Shown piece by piece: positions 42,119-56,849 of a DNA stretch of 64,000 bases. The stretch is taken from the NCBI RefSeq assembly GCF_028769735.1, contig NC_088178.1:8932001-8996000 (forward strand), in the 5' to 3' direction. The notes under the pieces were generated by a model. That model searched no databases and had not been told where the DNA came from. It saw only the letters and a program-made list of their open reading frames with translations. Each line of letters begins with the position of its first letter. The stretch's first letter is position 1. Position numbers and translations under genes: made by a program. Source of the stretch: Zonotrichia leucophrys gambelii. Taxonomy: Eukaryota > Chordata > Aves > Passeriformes > Passerellidae.

Positions 42119-43959
42119 AGCTAAAGAGCAAAAGCAGCTCCATAGCAGAGTGCAAAAGGTAGCAACACAGCAGCAAGGTAGATAAGAAGAGATATTTACA
42201 GAGAGGCTGCACTTAATCAATAGAAAACACTTAATATATACATCAATGTTTTCCAGCTGCCTAAAACCCAGTAATTCCTGCTAACTGGTTTCATGCATAA
42301 TCCCCACAAGGAATATTTGTAAGCTATTTCTTTGGCACAGAACTATTTTAACATTCTTATAGTTTATACCTGACTTACAAGCTAGTTTCTGGTCACTGTG
42401 TACTACAAAAGATATCTCCTTTCCTCCAGCTGCAGGAAAAAGAGAGGAGCTGCTGTGCATGAGCCCTGGATACATTTCAGCTGGGGATGTTTCTTTGACA
42501 GTAAGAGACAAGATGAGAGCACAGACAATCCACAGTACTCCAATGAATTAACATCAGATGACTTTGGTGGCTGTGACAAGCAATAATTTGAATCCAAACC
42601 ATGTAGAAGGCCTAATTCTGTTCAGGCACAAATTGGAGCAACTCCACTGAAGCAAATCCAATTTGCTGCAGAGGTATCACAGGATGCACACACTGCAGCT
42701 CTGGGCACTGCAGGGCTCACCAAGGCACACACTGCACATGGACACACAGGCTCTGTTCTCTGGAGAAGCCCTGGGGCTATGGGAAAAGACTCCCCACACC
42801 TTTATCCCTGGATTGGCACCAGCCATGGTGACAAACACCAATCCCAGCTCACTCTTCCACAGCAGCAACTTCTCTCTGCAAGGACTGCAAGTTACTGCAA
42901 TAGCCAAAAATTGCCCTGACACATCTCAGAGCTCCTGTTTTAGGATCACTTCTCCAGCACCATAAAGCAAGCTGCAATCCTTCTCCTTGAGATCCCATGT
43001 GACACATGTGCCAGCTCCCCCTGCTCCACTTCCCACCTCCTTCCCAGCTTTCCTCTTCCTAAACCAGTGCATAGGCAGGACTAACATCTTTTTGTGCAAT
43101 GTTTTCAGCCTCTGGAACACAGATGTGGTGTCAGGCCATATCAGCACCTCCACATGCACAGGAGGGAGGAAGGCCCTGTGCTCCCAGCCTGACCAGCCAA
43201 GGCAGGGGCAGTTTGCACATGGAGCAGTCTTTCCCTGTGCTGCCTCTGTCCTGAATGTCTTTGCCATTCTTGTTCATTCCCTCTGGACATGAGGAGCTGA
43301 AGATGTGGCCGTTACCTTACCACTGCAGTAGGATACCTCTACATTTCGGCAAAAACTTGAAGGCAGTTGTGTTGTCACCTATGTCTGCTGTGACTAGAAA
43401 AAGTAATTGCATTTATAATTTGCATATGCAAGTTATTACGCAGATTTCATTAATCTGTTCCTAAAAATGCTAAGAAAGTGGGAGAACTGTTTAAGGATAG
43501 ATCAAGAGGATAATTTAGTTGTTATTTAATAGAGCAATACATCCATATTTACTTAACAGTTTCCACCTAGCCACTGGTACACCATTATCAAATTAAATAA
43601 CGTCTAATCAGGCTATCAGATTATTGTATTCTTTTGTGAACCAGCAAATGCTTAATGGGTTTCATTTTAGAAATAAGGACATTCATATTGCAGGAGATTA
43701 ATGCTATGAAAAAAATATCTATATTAATATCTCTGAGCAATAAGGGATACGAATTAATGGATAGATGACCTAGTTACAAAAATGTGATGCTTTTTTAAAA
43801 ATTCAGTATTAAGTATTTTAAACCTTGCCATGTTAATACTTTGAATATACTTCCATAAAGAAGCCTTGTGTTATGCAAAAATGTTACACATACTGACACA
43901 GAAACAGGAGTTTGGTTTTAATTGAAAGGAATGCTGACACCCTCCTCCCAGGAAGGGGG

Positions 43960-44280
43960 GTTATGTGTCCTGATAGAGCTGGCACTCCGAGGCTGGCTGG
44001 CAGTGCCCACTGCTGCCTGCCCAGTCTCCGCCCAGCAGCAGCTCCTGCCGACGGCCCCAGAGGTGTTGGACCCCACGGTTCCTTTGCTCCCGGGCCCGCT
44101 GCTGAGCGGCTGCTGCCGGCACCCAGAGGAGCCCGAGGGGAGCAGAGCGGCCGGCGCTCCCCAGCACCCCGCAGTGCTCTGAACGCTCCGTGACAGCCTC
44201 TGCAAAGGAAAGGCTGCGGAAAGGATCAGCAGCTGCCTCCAAGCCCTCAGCCGAGCTACAGCTCTGTGCGCAGCGTCTCC
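43960..44280. promoter_or_regulatory. isolated CpG-rich patch in intergenic DNA
   Basis: Roughly 320 bases with high G+C and about 20 CpG dinucleotides rise abruptly from AT-rich surroundings, with no gene seen nearby on either strand. Open frames cross it in several phases but have no recognisable similarity and begin without support. It could be an orphan CpG island: a distal enhancer, a promoter of an unannotated non-coding RNA, or a GC-rich repeat not known to me. Confidence 0.5.
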
Positions 44281-46912
44281 ACTTTCTGGATTGCCTCTCT
44301 AAGCATTCTATGCTTTTTCAAAGCTGAATTGATCATTAGTTTCACAGATTTCATCATTAGCTCCTTCTGAGAGTAAGAAAAACACCCAAATTACATGTCC
44401 TCTCATTAATAGTATTTTTCTTTGTCTTATACCACAATTTCTTCTGCTTGCTCAACCAATTATTCCTCCCTTCTCTACCCAGCTCCTACCACTCAGCTTC
44501 AAGGCAGCCAGTCATTTCCTACATTCCATCACCATGCAATAAAACTGCTTCAGACCAAGATGTTTCAGATTCAAGGCACTTAAATCAAGGTTAGACCTTG
44601 CAATTTTACAGCAGTAATGCCTCCAGAAATGAAGCTAAGGCCATGTCAACTTCATAATTTTTTAATGCCATGTCTTATTCCAGGATGGAGAATTTTTAGG
44701 GAAGCTTGAAAGACCGAGAAAAGAAAAATTGAATGTTTTTTAGTAGCTTCTTGTTGTTTGTCTTAAAATGCTATCAGAGTGAGTCAGTTGCTCAGACTTG
44801 TAAATACTATCCTACCTCATCTCTCTGGTTATTACTCAGCCAAGCCTTTCTAAAATATTTAAGTAATCATTCTCTCTCTATTAAAACAACAGATGGAATT
44901 CCCAACCTTCAATTTTATGTCAGGATTCTGCAGTAATTTATTAACAGCTTGAACTCTGTTCTCTTGAGGGTTTAACCTGATGGTTGAACCCAATTACATT
45001 ACAGTCCTTTGTTCATCAAGGGACATATGTAATATGATATTAAATATGAAACAACTCGTGCCTGAATAATGTAGTCTTTGTGATACAAATTGATGGAGTG
45101 TGGAAGCCCAAATTCCAAGACCATAAACTATTCTTAGTTTTGATTTTATAACACAAAAATTCAGGACTAATTCCACTGCTGTCAGCTGACTTACTAATGT
45201 GGAACTGGCATAAATTAGAGCTGAATCATGATTTGTCTCTCTCATTATTGTCAAGGCATGCTGAAGTCCTAGTCATGCACTCACAAGCTGGTTTGTGACT
45301 CCCAGAATATACATTTATATCAGTCTATCTCTCCTCCAGATAATCTCAGTCCCTCCAACACAAGCTAGAGGAATTCCCCCACACACAGTATCCAGACTGT
45401 AATTCCATGCAGCTCAGAGTGTCTCACCACGGCATGGAAACCTCCCACACAGAGTGGGAAATCTGCTTTGCTGTGCAGTTATATTTGCCATTGTAAAATC
45501 ACTCCTTTTAAGCTAACTTTGGCAGGTTAGTATATTGCTTTTTCCATTATGAGTCTTCCCTTCCTACCCTATTTTTTTCCTTCGTGCATCACGATGCAAG
45601 CCTTGAGTGTTCATTATTGTGCTTCTCCCACCATTTGCTCCAAGTCCCACTCTTTGTGGATGGCATGGCATTCCTGAGCTCTTCCATCTGGCTCATGTGC
45701 CCCTGCTTTTTACCTACGTTCCAGACATTTCCACTGCATTAAAAAAAAAAAAAAACTAATTAAGAAGTTAGGCCAATGAACCTCTAATAATCAGGGAACC
45801 TTGTTGGCAGAAAGATGTCCCTGGCTAAACATATCTTGCTTATTTTGCCATTTATATGTTCATCCCAAGGCTCAATGCCCAGCTGAAGCATTGCTGTCAA
45901 AACAGTTCCCCAGTAACAGAGGGGACCAAATGTATTCATTTTCATGTTAAGTTTTAATTACAGCAGCAAAAAAGTGTATTTTGAAACATCCAGCACACTG
46001 AAATTAGCAGGCTGTCAGCATACTTGGCACACAATAGGAAGGACTACATGGATGGAATCACATCTCCCTGAAGTGCAGAACTCAGAAAACCCACACCTAA
46101 AGTGGGGGAGAATCAGTCTATCATCCATGGGGGAGAAAGAAGCACCTCAAAAGTATAAATTACTTGACTGTAAGACAGATGTTTCAGAGACATTATTTGT
46201 ACTTCAGAAGAATAAAGTCACTTGACTACACAGAGAGTAGCTAGCAGGTCAGGTATGGGCACCTACAGTGTAGATGCCTAAACAGGGAGCAATTCTGCTC
46301 ATGGTACTCAAAGGGAAAAATACAAATATTAAATATAACCACTTGCCCTGATGCTTTAAAACACCTGACCACAAGGTCCTGCTCAAAATCATCTTCATTA
46401 AAACAGCCCTTATATACTAAGTCTAGAGAGGGCCAGGAAGATCAGACCTTTTGCTTTGCCAGATGTCATTCTGCTGGAAAAATTATTTGTACTTCTAACT
46501 CAGAAAAAATGTAGTTCAAACACTGAAATTATGTTTCCATCCCATGAAGCAGTTTTGCTGCCAACTCTAAAAACTTTAAAACCAAGAATGGATTTTGAAA
46601 TAATTTCATCAGAGAGCAATAACACTTTCTTTATGATTCAGTTTACCATGTGTAATTGCCAGTGTTAATCTACACAGAAGTATTCTAAATCCCAGTCCTA
46701 AAGAAACTCTAACCTCATCTAAGTTTGTTTTCTGGAACTGAGCAAGAGCAAAGCCCACAGCTGAGTTTTGAAAGAAGTCTAGGGAGTTTGAAATCATTAC
46801 CTTTCATATAGAAGGATCCCTGCTTCTTTTAACTTTTTATAGCCTCATTTACTTGTTTGGATCCTTTAGGTTCTCAAAGCTTGTCATATTTTTAATATAT
46901 CTTTCTGGTATG

Positions 46913-46946
46913 AATTTAAAATCCAGTCAAAAATTTAAAATCCAGT
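46913..46946. repeat. 15-bp direct duplication
   Basis: The word AATTTAAAATCCAGT occurs at 46,913-46,927 and again at 46,932-46,946, separated by four bases. It is a simple local duplication with no known role. Confidence 0.9.
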
Positions 46947-49900
46947 TGATGACTGACTCCATCCCAAACCTTTGTGAAGGAGGACTTTGGCTGCTTTGTT
47001 CTAAGTGCCTCCATCTATCTGACAATTCCCTTTGCCTGGAAAGAGAAGCTTGCTTAGGAAGGTTGGCCCCTTCCAGCTGAATCACTGGCATACACAACAA
47101 ACAAACCAAACCCAAGCATCTCCTGTCCTTGTTCACACATTTTAATACAACCCACCTTTTTCCCCATCTATAAAGCATGAGTCCAGCACCTCTGAAAAGC
47201 AGTCAGTTGGGGATTTTTTTAATTGCAACTCCTCATGCAGTCCAAGTTGAACTGAGATCAAGTTCTATTTTAATTATTCTATTGTGCTTTTGGCGTTTAG
47301 ACAATCATATTTCATGGCAGAGACAGCTGCAGTTCAAAAGCACATACAAATATCTCTTTTTTGGGTAAGTATCCATCTGCCTTGGGTAACAGTAATAATT
47401 TTAGATGGATAAGAGAATTATTGTCAAGCCTGCCCCAGGACTGAGGTGTGTAGTCCTTGGTCTCTCCCTTTGTGAACATTGCTATGGGAGATGATGACAC
47501 TGAAGCAATTGCACCAAATCTTCAACCAGCCAGTATAATTATTAGATCTGAAATGAAGGGTTTGCTTGTGTGACAGAGCAAATATTATCTACCTTAAAAT
47601 TATGTTGCCATCTTGTTACACCAGAGCCTGCCAAGCCCCTGCCCTCCTCAGTTCCCAGCAGGGTGGCAACACCCTGCTGTGGCCTCTCTTCCATCTCTGG
47701 GGAAGTCTGATGCTCCTTGCTCTCCCACCAGCCAACAAGGCTGAACTCCATGCTGGGGGTGACCTGTGCTTTTTAGACAAGAGCAAGTGAACCAAGAGTT
47801 TCCAGCTCTCAAAATGCTCACACATTTCAAGATTTAAGGGAGCTGATTTTAGAAGTGTTCCATTAAGCCTTTATTTCATTCACTGCCAAAATCTCTTAAG
47901 ATTTTGAAGTGTCTCATGTCTGCCTTACCTAGCTGTGGGGAGTGCTAGAGCCCCCGTGGGACACAGGGTCAGTCAGCTCAGGTGCTCAGTCTCCTGCACT
48001 TCAAACACATCAGATGTTTTTCTCCACTGGGAATTGTTCTCCCCATCATTCTGAGCAGTGTAATACAGTAACACATAGCATGGTGGAAATGAACTTTTTT
48101 AAAATCAAATATCTTTAGTTAGCAGCACACAAACCAGAGAGCACCAGCCTTCTCACTTATGAGTCGGTTGCTTAGCACTTACCAAAGGGACACAAGCACT
48201 TGCATAATCTAAGATTTCTGAGTCCAAATCTTGCATATTTAAGCAATGTGCAGACTCAGGGTTACTACAAACTCAGCTTTGGAATGCTATCTATTGGACT
48301 ACAGTCAAACATGAATTAATTTGGGCTACTGCTTTTTAAGTGCTCATGGGACATTTTTAAGCACATTCTCTATGGAGAAAGAGAAATAGTAACATTGCTC
48401 ATGCTATGAGCAACATAACCTTACAACAGTTCTTAGCTACTACACGGTAAACTGGATATGAAAAATCAAGGGGCACTTCAAAACCTGATTCTTCAGCAAT
48501 TCTGTCATACAAAGGTGTCACTGTCCCACAGCTGAAGAGGCAGAGCCCAGAAAACAGAAGGGACGTTCAAAGTTGACACATGAATCCTTTTAAACCCTCA
48601 GTGCCTTGGCACAGTGCTGAGCCTGGCCTTGTCCTTCCTCACACTCACCCCATTAAAGGCAATGAGAGTGAGGTCTTGGAGGAGTTGAAACTGGGCCCTA
48701 TATGGGGAATTTTACAGGAGTCACACTGGTTAGTAGATGCTTTTAGTCGGCTAAGAAAGCAAATAGAGAGCTGTTATCTTCCTAACCCTGATGGGTTTGG
48801 GGTTTTGTTTGTTTCGGGTTTTTTCTGCAGCATAAGAAGTAAAGTAACTTATTTCTGTTTAATTGGTTTGGGGTTTTTTAGCTATTCTCTAATAAAAGAA
48901 AAAACAAAGGCTATGGATTAATTACAAATGCAGTAGTGCTTCTTAACAACAAATCAAACCTTATCTTAGAGCCTGAGCTCTCTTAAACCAGCAGGGACAA
49001 GCAGTGGGGAAGGTAGGGCTTGTGCTTCTCAGGAAAACAACAATATTAATTTTGCAGTTTAAGATTTCTTTCCTGTTATACAATACTATTTCTGTACAAA
49101 ACTGGTTGGTTTGCATTTCTTCATATACACAGCAAGAGAGCTCATGATGCACACTACCTTGGAGCATTACCTCAAGCAAAAAACCTCTTCTGTATGAAGC
49201 TGGCAGCATGCACATGAAATCCATACTCTGCTGGCAAATACTGATCCCTCTGAGCAAGAGCTAAGTGAATTTCACTGATCCAATCAGGCAAGTGTGTGCA
49301 ATGAGGAAAGGGAGTAGGGCTCTCTAGAAACAAGGATCCAGAATAGGCTAGAGAGAAAGGACACCTGACTGTCCCAGCTTCATCTGTTTGTTTAGCTGTT
49401 CTGTAAAGCTCTTGCCACACACGGGTAGAACTCAGGGAAGAGGCACATGCCAGATCCTAGACTCACAAGTTATGTACAGGAGCAACTGAGAAAGCATTAA
49501 TAGAGCTGTCACAGAAAGAATAAAAGGACTCTAGACCCCAAACAAAGCTCTTCATCCCAAGAGTGACTCTTGGTCTCTGAAGAGCAGAGTAAAAAACCAC
49601 CTTCAAATCTCTCCTTACATTTTCACTAAACTAAAAAAAAAAAAAAAAATAGGTACAAGAGCAGTGCTTTGCTTTATTAGACAATTCCCATGCACAAGCA
49701 ATAAAAGTTAATGTTAGTACTGATCAATTTAGATGACATGAAGATGATTGTTTATAGTGCTCTACTAAGTCATAAACAAGCACTCAAAAGAAGTTGCACT
49801 CAACAGCCTGCAGTGCACATACAGCCTTTGTCTGGTGTTTGGCACGGGGCTGGGTGAAGAGAGCTACAGAAAAGGCTCTGTGCTCATTTTTCTAGCTCCT

Positions 49901-52900
49901 AAGGCTTCAAAAGTGACATCCCCACTAAAATGAGCTATGTGAAAACAGCATGACTGTCAATAATTTCATCATCACCATGTCATCAGCAAATACCTGATAA
50001 TTATCTCAAGGCAAGCATTCTTAATTACTCATTATTTTAAAGCACAGAAATATTAGGGGAAGAATTACTCAAAAGTAAAAGCAGCCCGAAATGGGGACCA
50101 GCAGCTGTGTCCCACTGCTGACAGGAACAGTGTTCCATACCCCCTAGGTGTGAGGCACAGATCCCTCAGACCTCAGTTCAGATTCGTGCCAGCCGCAGTC
50201 AGCAGCACCTCATACATAACAATCAGCCTGCTTCAAGCATCATTCAAGATACTTTTCTTCTTTTCCAGTGTCAGCAGAGATAAACAGCTTGAATAAGGGC
50301 ATCAGAGCTGCAGGGAGGGAAAGGCACTCTTGCAAGGAAGTTAAACTCAGTGAAATGAGAGCTAATTCCCTGCAACCACTGAGGGTACCACATGTTCAAT
50401 GCAGAAAGTTACCTATAGTGTTGAAGAAAACTTATTCCATCAAAACTTACCACTGGAGGCAGCAGCTGAGAAAAAGCTTCAGCTTTTTGCTGAGATGAAA
50501 GTCCTCATGCTTAGTATTTTTACCTGGATTTACCAGAATCTTTTGCTTAAAGGCAAAAAGCATGCAGCCATGGGGCAGTTGTAGGCCGCCATTACACCTG
50601 TTACAGGAGAAGGCAGGTCAGTTCAACTTGTCATTTATGAAAATGAAATCATTTTACAATACTTTACTCCCAAAGCCTTCTCTCCTTAAAGAAACCCACC
50701 AATGCACATATTCTACTCTTCCAAATATGATGAAAAGCAAGCCCATTAACCACAAACAGCCTTAGTAGTAGAAATCTTGGCATGACTCCTTTAGGATAAC
50801 ACCAGAGGCCACAGAGCTAAGAGACAGAGGGGCCCCTGGGCTGAGCTTACATAGAGCCCTGGGCCCAGGGGCAGGGTGTGGGAGGGTGCCCAGGTGGGGC
50901 TGTTCAGGGCATGAAGGCTTAGTGGTTCCCTTGGGGACCAGGCAATCAGTGCTACTCCTTTTAGCAGCCAAACATACTTTATATCACCTTCCTTGGCTTC
51001 AGGGGGAAGACGCATTTATGACCCATATATACACACACAGAATAATCCCTCAGAGCACTTTCTCCAGCTCTGCCTACCATTGAAATTAGCTAATACACCT
51101 GCATGCTGTCCTGTAGGAAAGCCTTCACTATCTTGCCCAGTAAGTGACTTCATCCAAATAATTGGAAGTTTGTGCCATGTGTGAGGTGGTTTGTACCATT
51201 GATGTGGGATAAAAACAACATGGTAGAAATCCCTTTTTTTTACTGGAGCTTTCAGCAGAACTATCACCCCTTGGTAAAAATATATTTCTTGGTGTCCTTA
51301 GGTCACAGTAGAGACAGGTGATAGAGCCTTCAGTCTGAAGGTGTGTTAGAATACTCACATCTCCTGCCTTCAGGGATGGAAAGGAACCATGGACAAGCAT
51401 ATAGACAATCTCTACAGGCAGCAGCAGAGTGGCTTCAACCGACAGATTCTAGATCACATGAATTATGTGTCTACTGTCTGCACCTCTAAATACTCTTTCC
51501 ACTTGGCAGAAATCAGTTCTGACAGAATCCCCCCCCTCATATCACAAAAACAAGTGTGTGGGGTTTTGTCTGCCCGTGTAGTATGTGAATGCTGGTTTAT
51601 GCTGATTGCTACCTCAGGTCACAGATATAGAAAACAAAAATTCAATGCTATTTTGAAGTAGACTGAATTATGCTTTTTTTAGTTATTTTTTATTTTTATT
51701 AGTTTTGAATAATTACCTTAATTCTTTTATTCTAGGAAAGACAAAAAACCTATGAAGTGCTGTATCTTTTCCTTATTAGAGATAAAACTGCATGATAACT
51801 CTAAGTCTTCTACAAGCATCCACAAATATTTGTGTCCTCATTTATAATCCTTAAATAGCAGTTTTAGAAGATTTTTTTTTTCTTGTGAGAGAGGATACTC
51901 TTCATCCAGTTTGCAGAGGAAAGAGGCTCTCTTCTCAAGTGGAACCCTTTACATTCCTATATGCCTCGTACAAACAAAATTGCCAATTGAAATGCCAGTG
52001 GTAGTTCTTGCAATGAACTCCCTCCATATGTGCTAGAGAAAAAGCAATGAATCATAGAGGGAAACAGAGGCTAAAGCAAATCAACCCTTTCCCATTAAAT
52101 GCTACCATATCCAGCATTTCAATTAGCTAATATTGATACTATAATTTTGTATGTTGGTGATTGCACGTGCAATACATAACAGCAAATTACTGCAATCACC
52201 AACTGTTGAACAACTGCTTCCGACTCACCAGCTACTCTTTGATCTTAAAATTTTAGTTTCCTATTAACAGTTAAGTACCATAAATGTACATTAATATAAA
52301 TGAGGAAGGAGGTAAGTTTACAAAACACAAGAAAAAATAAGTCAAGTGAAAAGGCACAGCAGTGAGTAATCATGTATATAATGGCAGTCTCACTACTATG
52401 CTCTTTCCTTTCCTTGCTAGCTCACTGTAAAAATCACAGTGGTTGTTACTACTAAGGAGAATTCAACACTAAAACAATCCCTCACACCCCTCAGCATTTC
52501 AGACTGCTCCCCTTCCCCAGTTTCCTTGACCTCAAAGTGCTCTGTAAGCTCTAGACATTGTTTTCCTTCATGATGAGCTATGTAGAGGATTAATATTGAT
52601 ATAGTCAGAGAGCCTGAGATGATATTCAAGACTTAATTCTCATTTTTGCTAAGATTGCCTTACATCATGGTAGAGTAAGGCAATGTCAGCAGGCATCATG
52701 TTCTTATAACTGGGTAGCTGCCTTCTTTTGCTCTGGTTAAGAATGTGGTTGTGATGAGGGGAACACCAGGAGATAGCAGAGATAATCTTAAACAAAACTA
52801 AATTGCATATTGCCTGCACACTCATTAATTACTTTGTTGTTACTGTGCTCAGATGTCACAATGGCACCACACCATGCAGTAGTATATGCTCCATTTAGTG

Positions 52901-54117
52901 TTATAATGTGTTTTCTAATATATCAGCACATAGAAGTTGAAAGGCTGTTTTCCTTTCTGGGTTTAAAAATACCTGACATTGCTAAGCTCACAACTGACTA
53001 TATTATCTAGTGTAGACAGCTGAGAATGTGAGAAGGTTCACTAGAAAGCGTTTCACAAAAATTTCTAATTCTCTTCAAAGAAAGGTTAGTCCATACAAAA
53101 ATGCAGAGTGTATTAAAAGATGCTCAATGAGATACATTGCATGTTCTCCAAATGTCTGTCACAGATGGCTTTCTGTCTGTAATTGTGATTTGAAAAAATA
53201 CTCATTTATGTTCCACAGAACACAGGAAAAAATACAGAAGGAAATTAGAGCCAGCCACTAGAAAGGAACAGACTCTACCAAGTAAATTGCAAAGCTGTAG
53301 GAAGAGCTCCTATTACTCAGGGTTGAAACTCTCCTAACATCCAGAGAAGAGGGCTGAATGATGTGCAACATGTCAACATGTCCTTATTTAGGGACTGCTG
53401 CCTTGGACAAGCTGCCAAACAAGGGGAGAGCAACTGGACTATGAGAAAAGTAGCTAAAAATGTGTAGTGCATTGGCTCAGAAGTGACACGTATGGAAAGC
53501 CCATAAACATGCACTAGTCACGGCAAAACACTGCACACCTTGTGCCTGAGTAACCCCTGCCATGGGCGCTGAGAAATCACAGCATCCCAGGCTCCTGTTC
53601 AAGGGGTTTACTGAACCACCTCTGGGGCTGCTCACTGCTCTCACCAATGCAGCTCTCTGGGCTGTGGGTGGAGGTACCAAGAGGCAACGCAAGACGTGTT
53701 CCCATGAATGTGCCCTACCAGAGACTCTGCAGAGGATGCTCTTCTTGACAGGCCACACTCATTCCCATTGCTCCTAAATGTGCTGCAAAGGTGGAACATT
53801 CTGCTCTGCTGCATATCTAAAGAAGCTCAGCTTTTTAAAGACTTAATTCCATACAATTTTCTTAGAAATTCCTATCATCTTAGAGGACTCAGTAGGCTGC
53901 AACAGAAAGGTTACTCTCCTGTATTCTTCAGACATACAGGGGCTATATGGCCTTTATTATGGGCTCCTTTTCTCTGCCCTAAACACTATCTCAGCATGTG
54001 CAGCAACAAAACCCTAATGGAATATATGGCCACATGAGAATAGGCTCCAGCAACACCATTGCATTGAAATTCAGAGTTCAGATTTTTATCACAACACTCC
54101 TTTTTGAATTTCCCCAC

Positions 54118-54145
54118 TGATTTAAAATCCTTGATTTAAAATCCT
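54118..54145. repeat. 14-bp tandem duplication
   Basis: TGATTTAAAATCCT is present twice head to tail without a gap, a recent local duplication in AT-rich DNA. Confidence 0.9.
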
Positions 54146-55204
54146 TGTGATCAAAGCACTCTCCTCCATGAGATTTTTTTCCAATTGCAGCTAAAGCCTG
54201 TGACAGAGCATTCTGCCTTCCCACCTTTGAGGCTGCCTGAATGCAACAACTCAAGTCAGCACCAGTCAGTCAGAGCCTGCTCTGTATATCCAGAGCATGG
54301 TTAGCAGTTATTATCTGAAAATAAACAATTTGCTCACTCCTCCAGACACTTGTGGACAAATAAGGACTACATCTGCTGAGTGTTCTGAACTATTTCATAA
54401 AGTAGAAGTTTGATGATTTGGAACAAATGAAGAAAACTGGCTCCTCATTTTTATAATATCTTTCTTTCATTGGAAAATGAGAATTTATCAAACTGCTACT
54501 GAAGTTGAATCTTACCAAGGTTATGGAACTGGGACCAACATTTGCAAAAGTGGGTTTAGTTTTACTGCATTCAGTTAACTGAAATATATAACTGGCATAC
54601 TTAGGAAATAGGCTACTCAGCTGGAAAACCAATGTATCTTCAGCTTGTGGCATTTTAGTATGTACAGATTTTCTTAAATCATTATTTGTTGTTATAGTCA
54701 GAACTGCTAAACAGCATAATCCACCAACTCATTCTGTAAGGACAAAACAAGCAGTTGTTGTTCAGCACTGCATCAACACCCCCTCTATCAGATGCCTTCT
54801 CAATCTTCTCTTCATCATCAAAACTCAGCTGCAATACTTCTCCTGTATACCATTTTCCCAAATAAATCCCAATAATATAGTGTACAAGGTATAGATTTTC
54901 AGTTAGTTGAGGGCTCTGTGGCTGTTGAGAGCTAGATATGTGCACTCAAGTCAGGTACAGGAGTTCCAGGAGACTCCTGTGGGGCTGCAGCTTTGGAGAG
55001 TTGGGTCCCTTCTTCTGCTGCAGCATTTACATCAGCAAGGTCACTGGGTGCTGAAGGGCAACCAGCACAGCCATTTATAAATTAAGATGTTAATGTCAGG
55101 TGAATTAAGATTGCACCACCGAGTTAAATGTTGATTTCCCTGATTATTTTCCTAGAGCCTACTTTTAAAGACACAAATTCATGGAATGTGACATCAGGTG
55201 GAAG

Positions 55205-55230
55205 GTTCATAATTTATTTAAATTATGAAC
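55205..55230. repeat. perfect AT-rich palindrome (12-bp arms, 2-bp centre)
   Basis: GTTCATAATTTA is followed by TT and then by its exact reverse complement. The arms include ATAATTT/AAATTAT, the kind of core bound by homeodomain proteins as symmetrical dimers. Function is not shown; chance inverted repeats of this length in AT-rich DNA are uncommon but not rare. Confidence 0.9.
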
Positions 55231-56849
55231 TACACTGACGGTGCAAACATCAAGCAAGTAAAGACAGTGCTAGGAAAGAAAATAAGCTTTCAGATTGGGC
55301 ACAGTGTTGTACACATTTTTGGATCCTGCAAGGCACCACAGTACATAAATTTATAAATAAAAATAAATGCTAGAAACCAATTTGATGCAGCCACTCAATC
55401 ATAAAGAGAATTATTTAGATGTATTCACTGCTGCTGAATAATATACTTTTCATAAATTTTTATGTGTAGTCAGTATCTCACTACCTTTAAAGCTGCATTG
55501 TTTTCAACTCCTTAGAACTGGTATAATTTAATAAATTAAGCTCCTATTTTCCAGGCTCCTCTTTGCTTTAAGGTAAATGTTTTGCAAAAATTTAGCCTAG
55601 AAAGATACAGCCTTTACATATACATATACATGCACATGTAAGTTTATATAAGACTGAAAAAAAAAGTCATTTGTTATGTTCATGTTAGTAGTTCTGAGGA
55701 CTTTAAGCGTCCCCTCCTCTGGAGCAGCAGTGAATTTGGCAGGGAGATTCTGTTCTAGGAGCTCTGTGTGTTGGTAATGAGACTTTTGCCAAATATGTGA
55801 AAACGTATCCTAATTTAGCCAAGTCATAAACCATAACAAGCCATGCCCTGCAAGTGCCCATGTGTCCTGCTGTACCTGCTGGATATGTGCAGCCTCATTC
55901 TCTGATTATTCCAGTGGAAATGCTTATTCAGGGTAAAGCACGATTTTATTTGCAGATTTTCTTCTGGACTTTTCTTGGGTCTTCCTAGGCTGTCTGGGTC
56001 TGGAATCAGTGAAAGAAGCCTTTTCTCTGGTGCTGTCTGCACTTCCTGCTGGCCTTAGAGCTTGTGGGAGAGAAAAGTGTCTGATTTACACACGAAACCA
56101 GAAAGGGTTGAACTTTAGTGGGAGAGAACAGAGGGTAGACTTCAACCGAGGCAACAAACTGCCACTCAGCATGGAGGAGGAATAAAGGGACATCTGAGGA
56201 GCAGCTGTGTTCCCTGAGAACCATCAAGTCTGGGAAGGCAAAGAAACATAAAGGAGGGAGGAGGTAATCACTACATTGGAATGGGCAACAGGAAAGGAAC
56301 CAGAAAGGGCCATGGGTCACCTTGAGTCCACGACTTCATAAAAAGGTCAAAATCCATGTAGGTAACTAGAAAAGAGTGAACAAAAGTTTGGTGACAAAGA
56401 GTCCAGCAGCAAGGCTTCAATCCCACCGAGGCACCTGAGGCGCTCTGTTCCTGCTCTGGGCCTTTGGAGATGTTTGTCTGTGGTGAAACTCATGGTGTTG
56501 AGACTGAGAAACCTGGGGCAAGGAAATGCTTCATCACAGGCATTATGGTTGGGAATGGGACTGAGACAAAAGGCCTGAGAGGGAGATCTGGAAGGTGAGA
56601 GTGTATCTCCTGAGAAACACCATGTGCAGTCTGGGATTGTGCTGAAAACCGTCACTGGACTCACAGAAGAAATAGGTTAAGGAGGCAGGTATGGGAAAAG
56701 AGAAACTGCAACTGTACAGTTTAAAGTGATACCGAAATATATCAAAGCTCAAATTAAGTTTGCACTGCCACTGATTTCAGGCAGACCCTGACTATGGAGT
56801 CCTTGCTAGCAGTGGCTCGAGGTATGTGGCATTTGGATCCCCGGGGATG

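Larger units (their letters stand above)
28851..43950. other. intergenic, no gene seen
   Basis: About 15 kb of AT-rich DNA with scattered homopolymers (poly-A at 30,031-30,047). Every frame examined lacks paired splice sites plus family similarity. It contains the A/C-rich simple repeat near 34.5 kb and the long A-rich tract near 42.06 kb, listed separately. Possible regulatory elements of the flanking genes cannot be recognised without cross-species alignment. Confidence 0.6.
44281..56780. other. intergenic, no gene seen
   Basis: AT-rich DNA with small direct duplications (46,913-46,946 and 54,118-54,145), a homopolymer near 45,740 and another near 49,630, GC-richer patches near 50.80-50.92 kb and 53.54-53.72 kb, and a perfect palindrome at 55,205. 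No coding exon is recognised. Confidence 0.6.
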
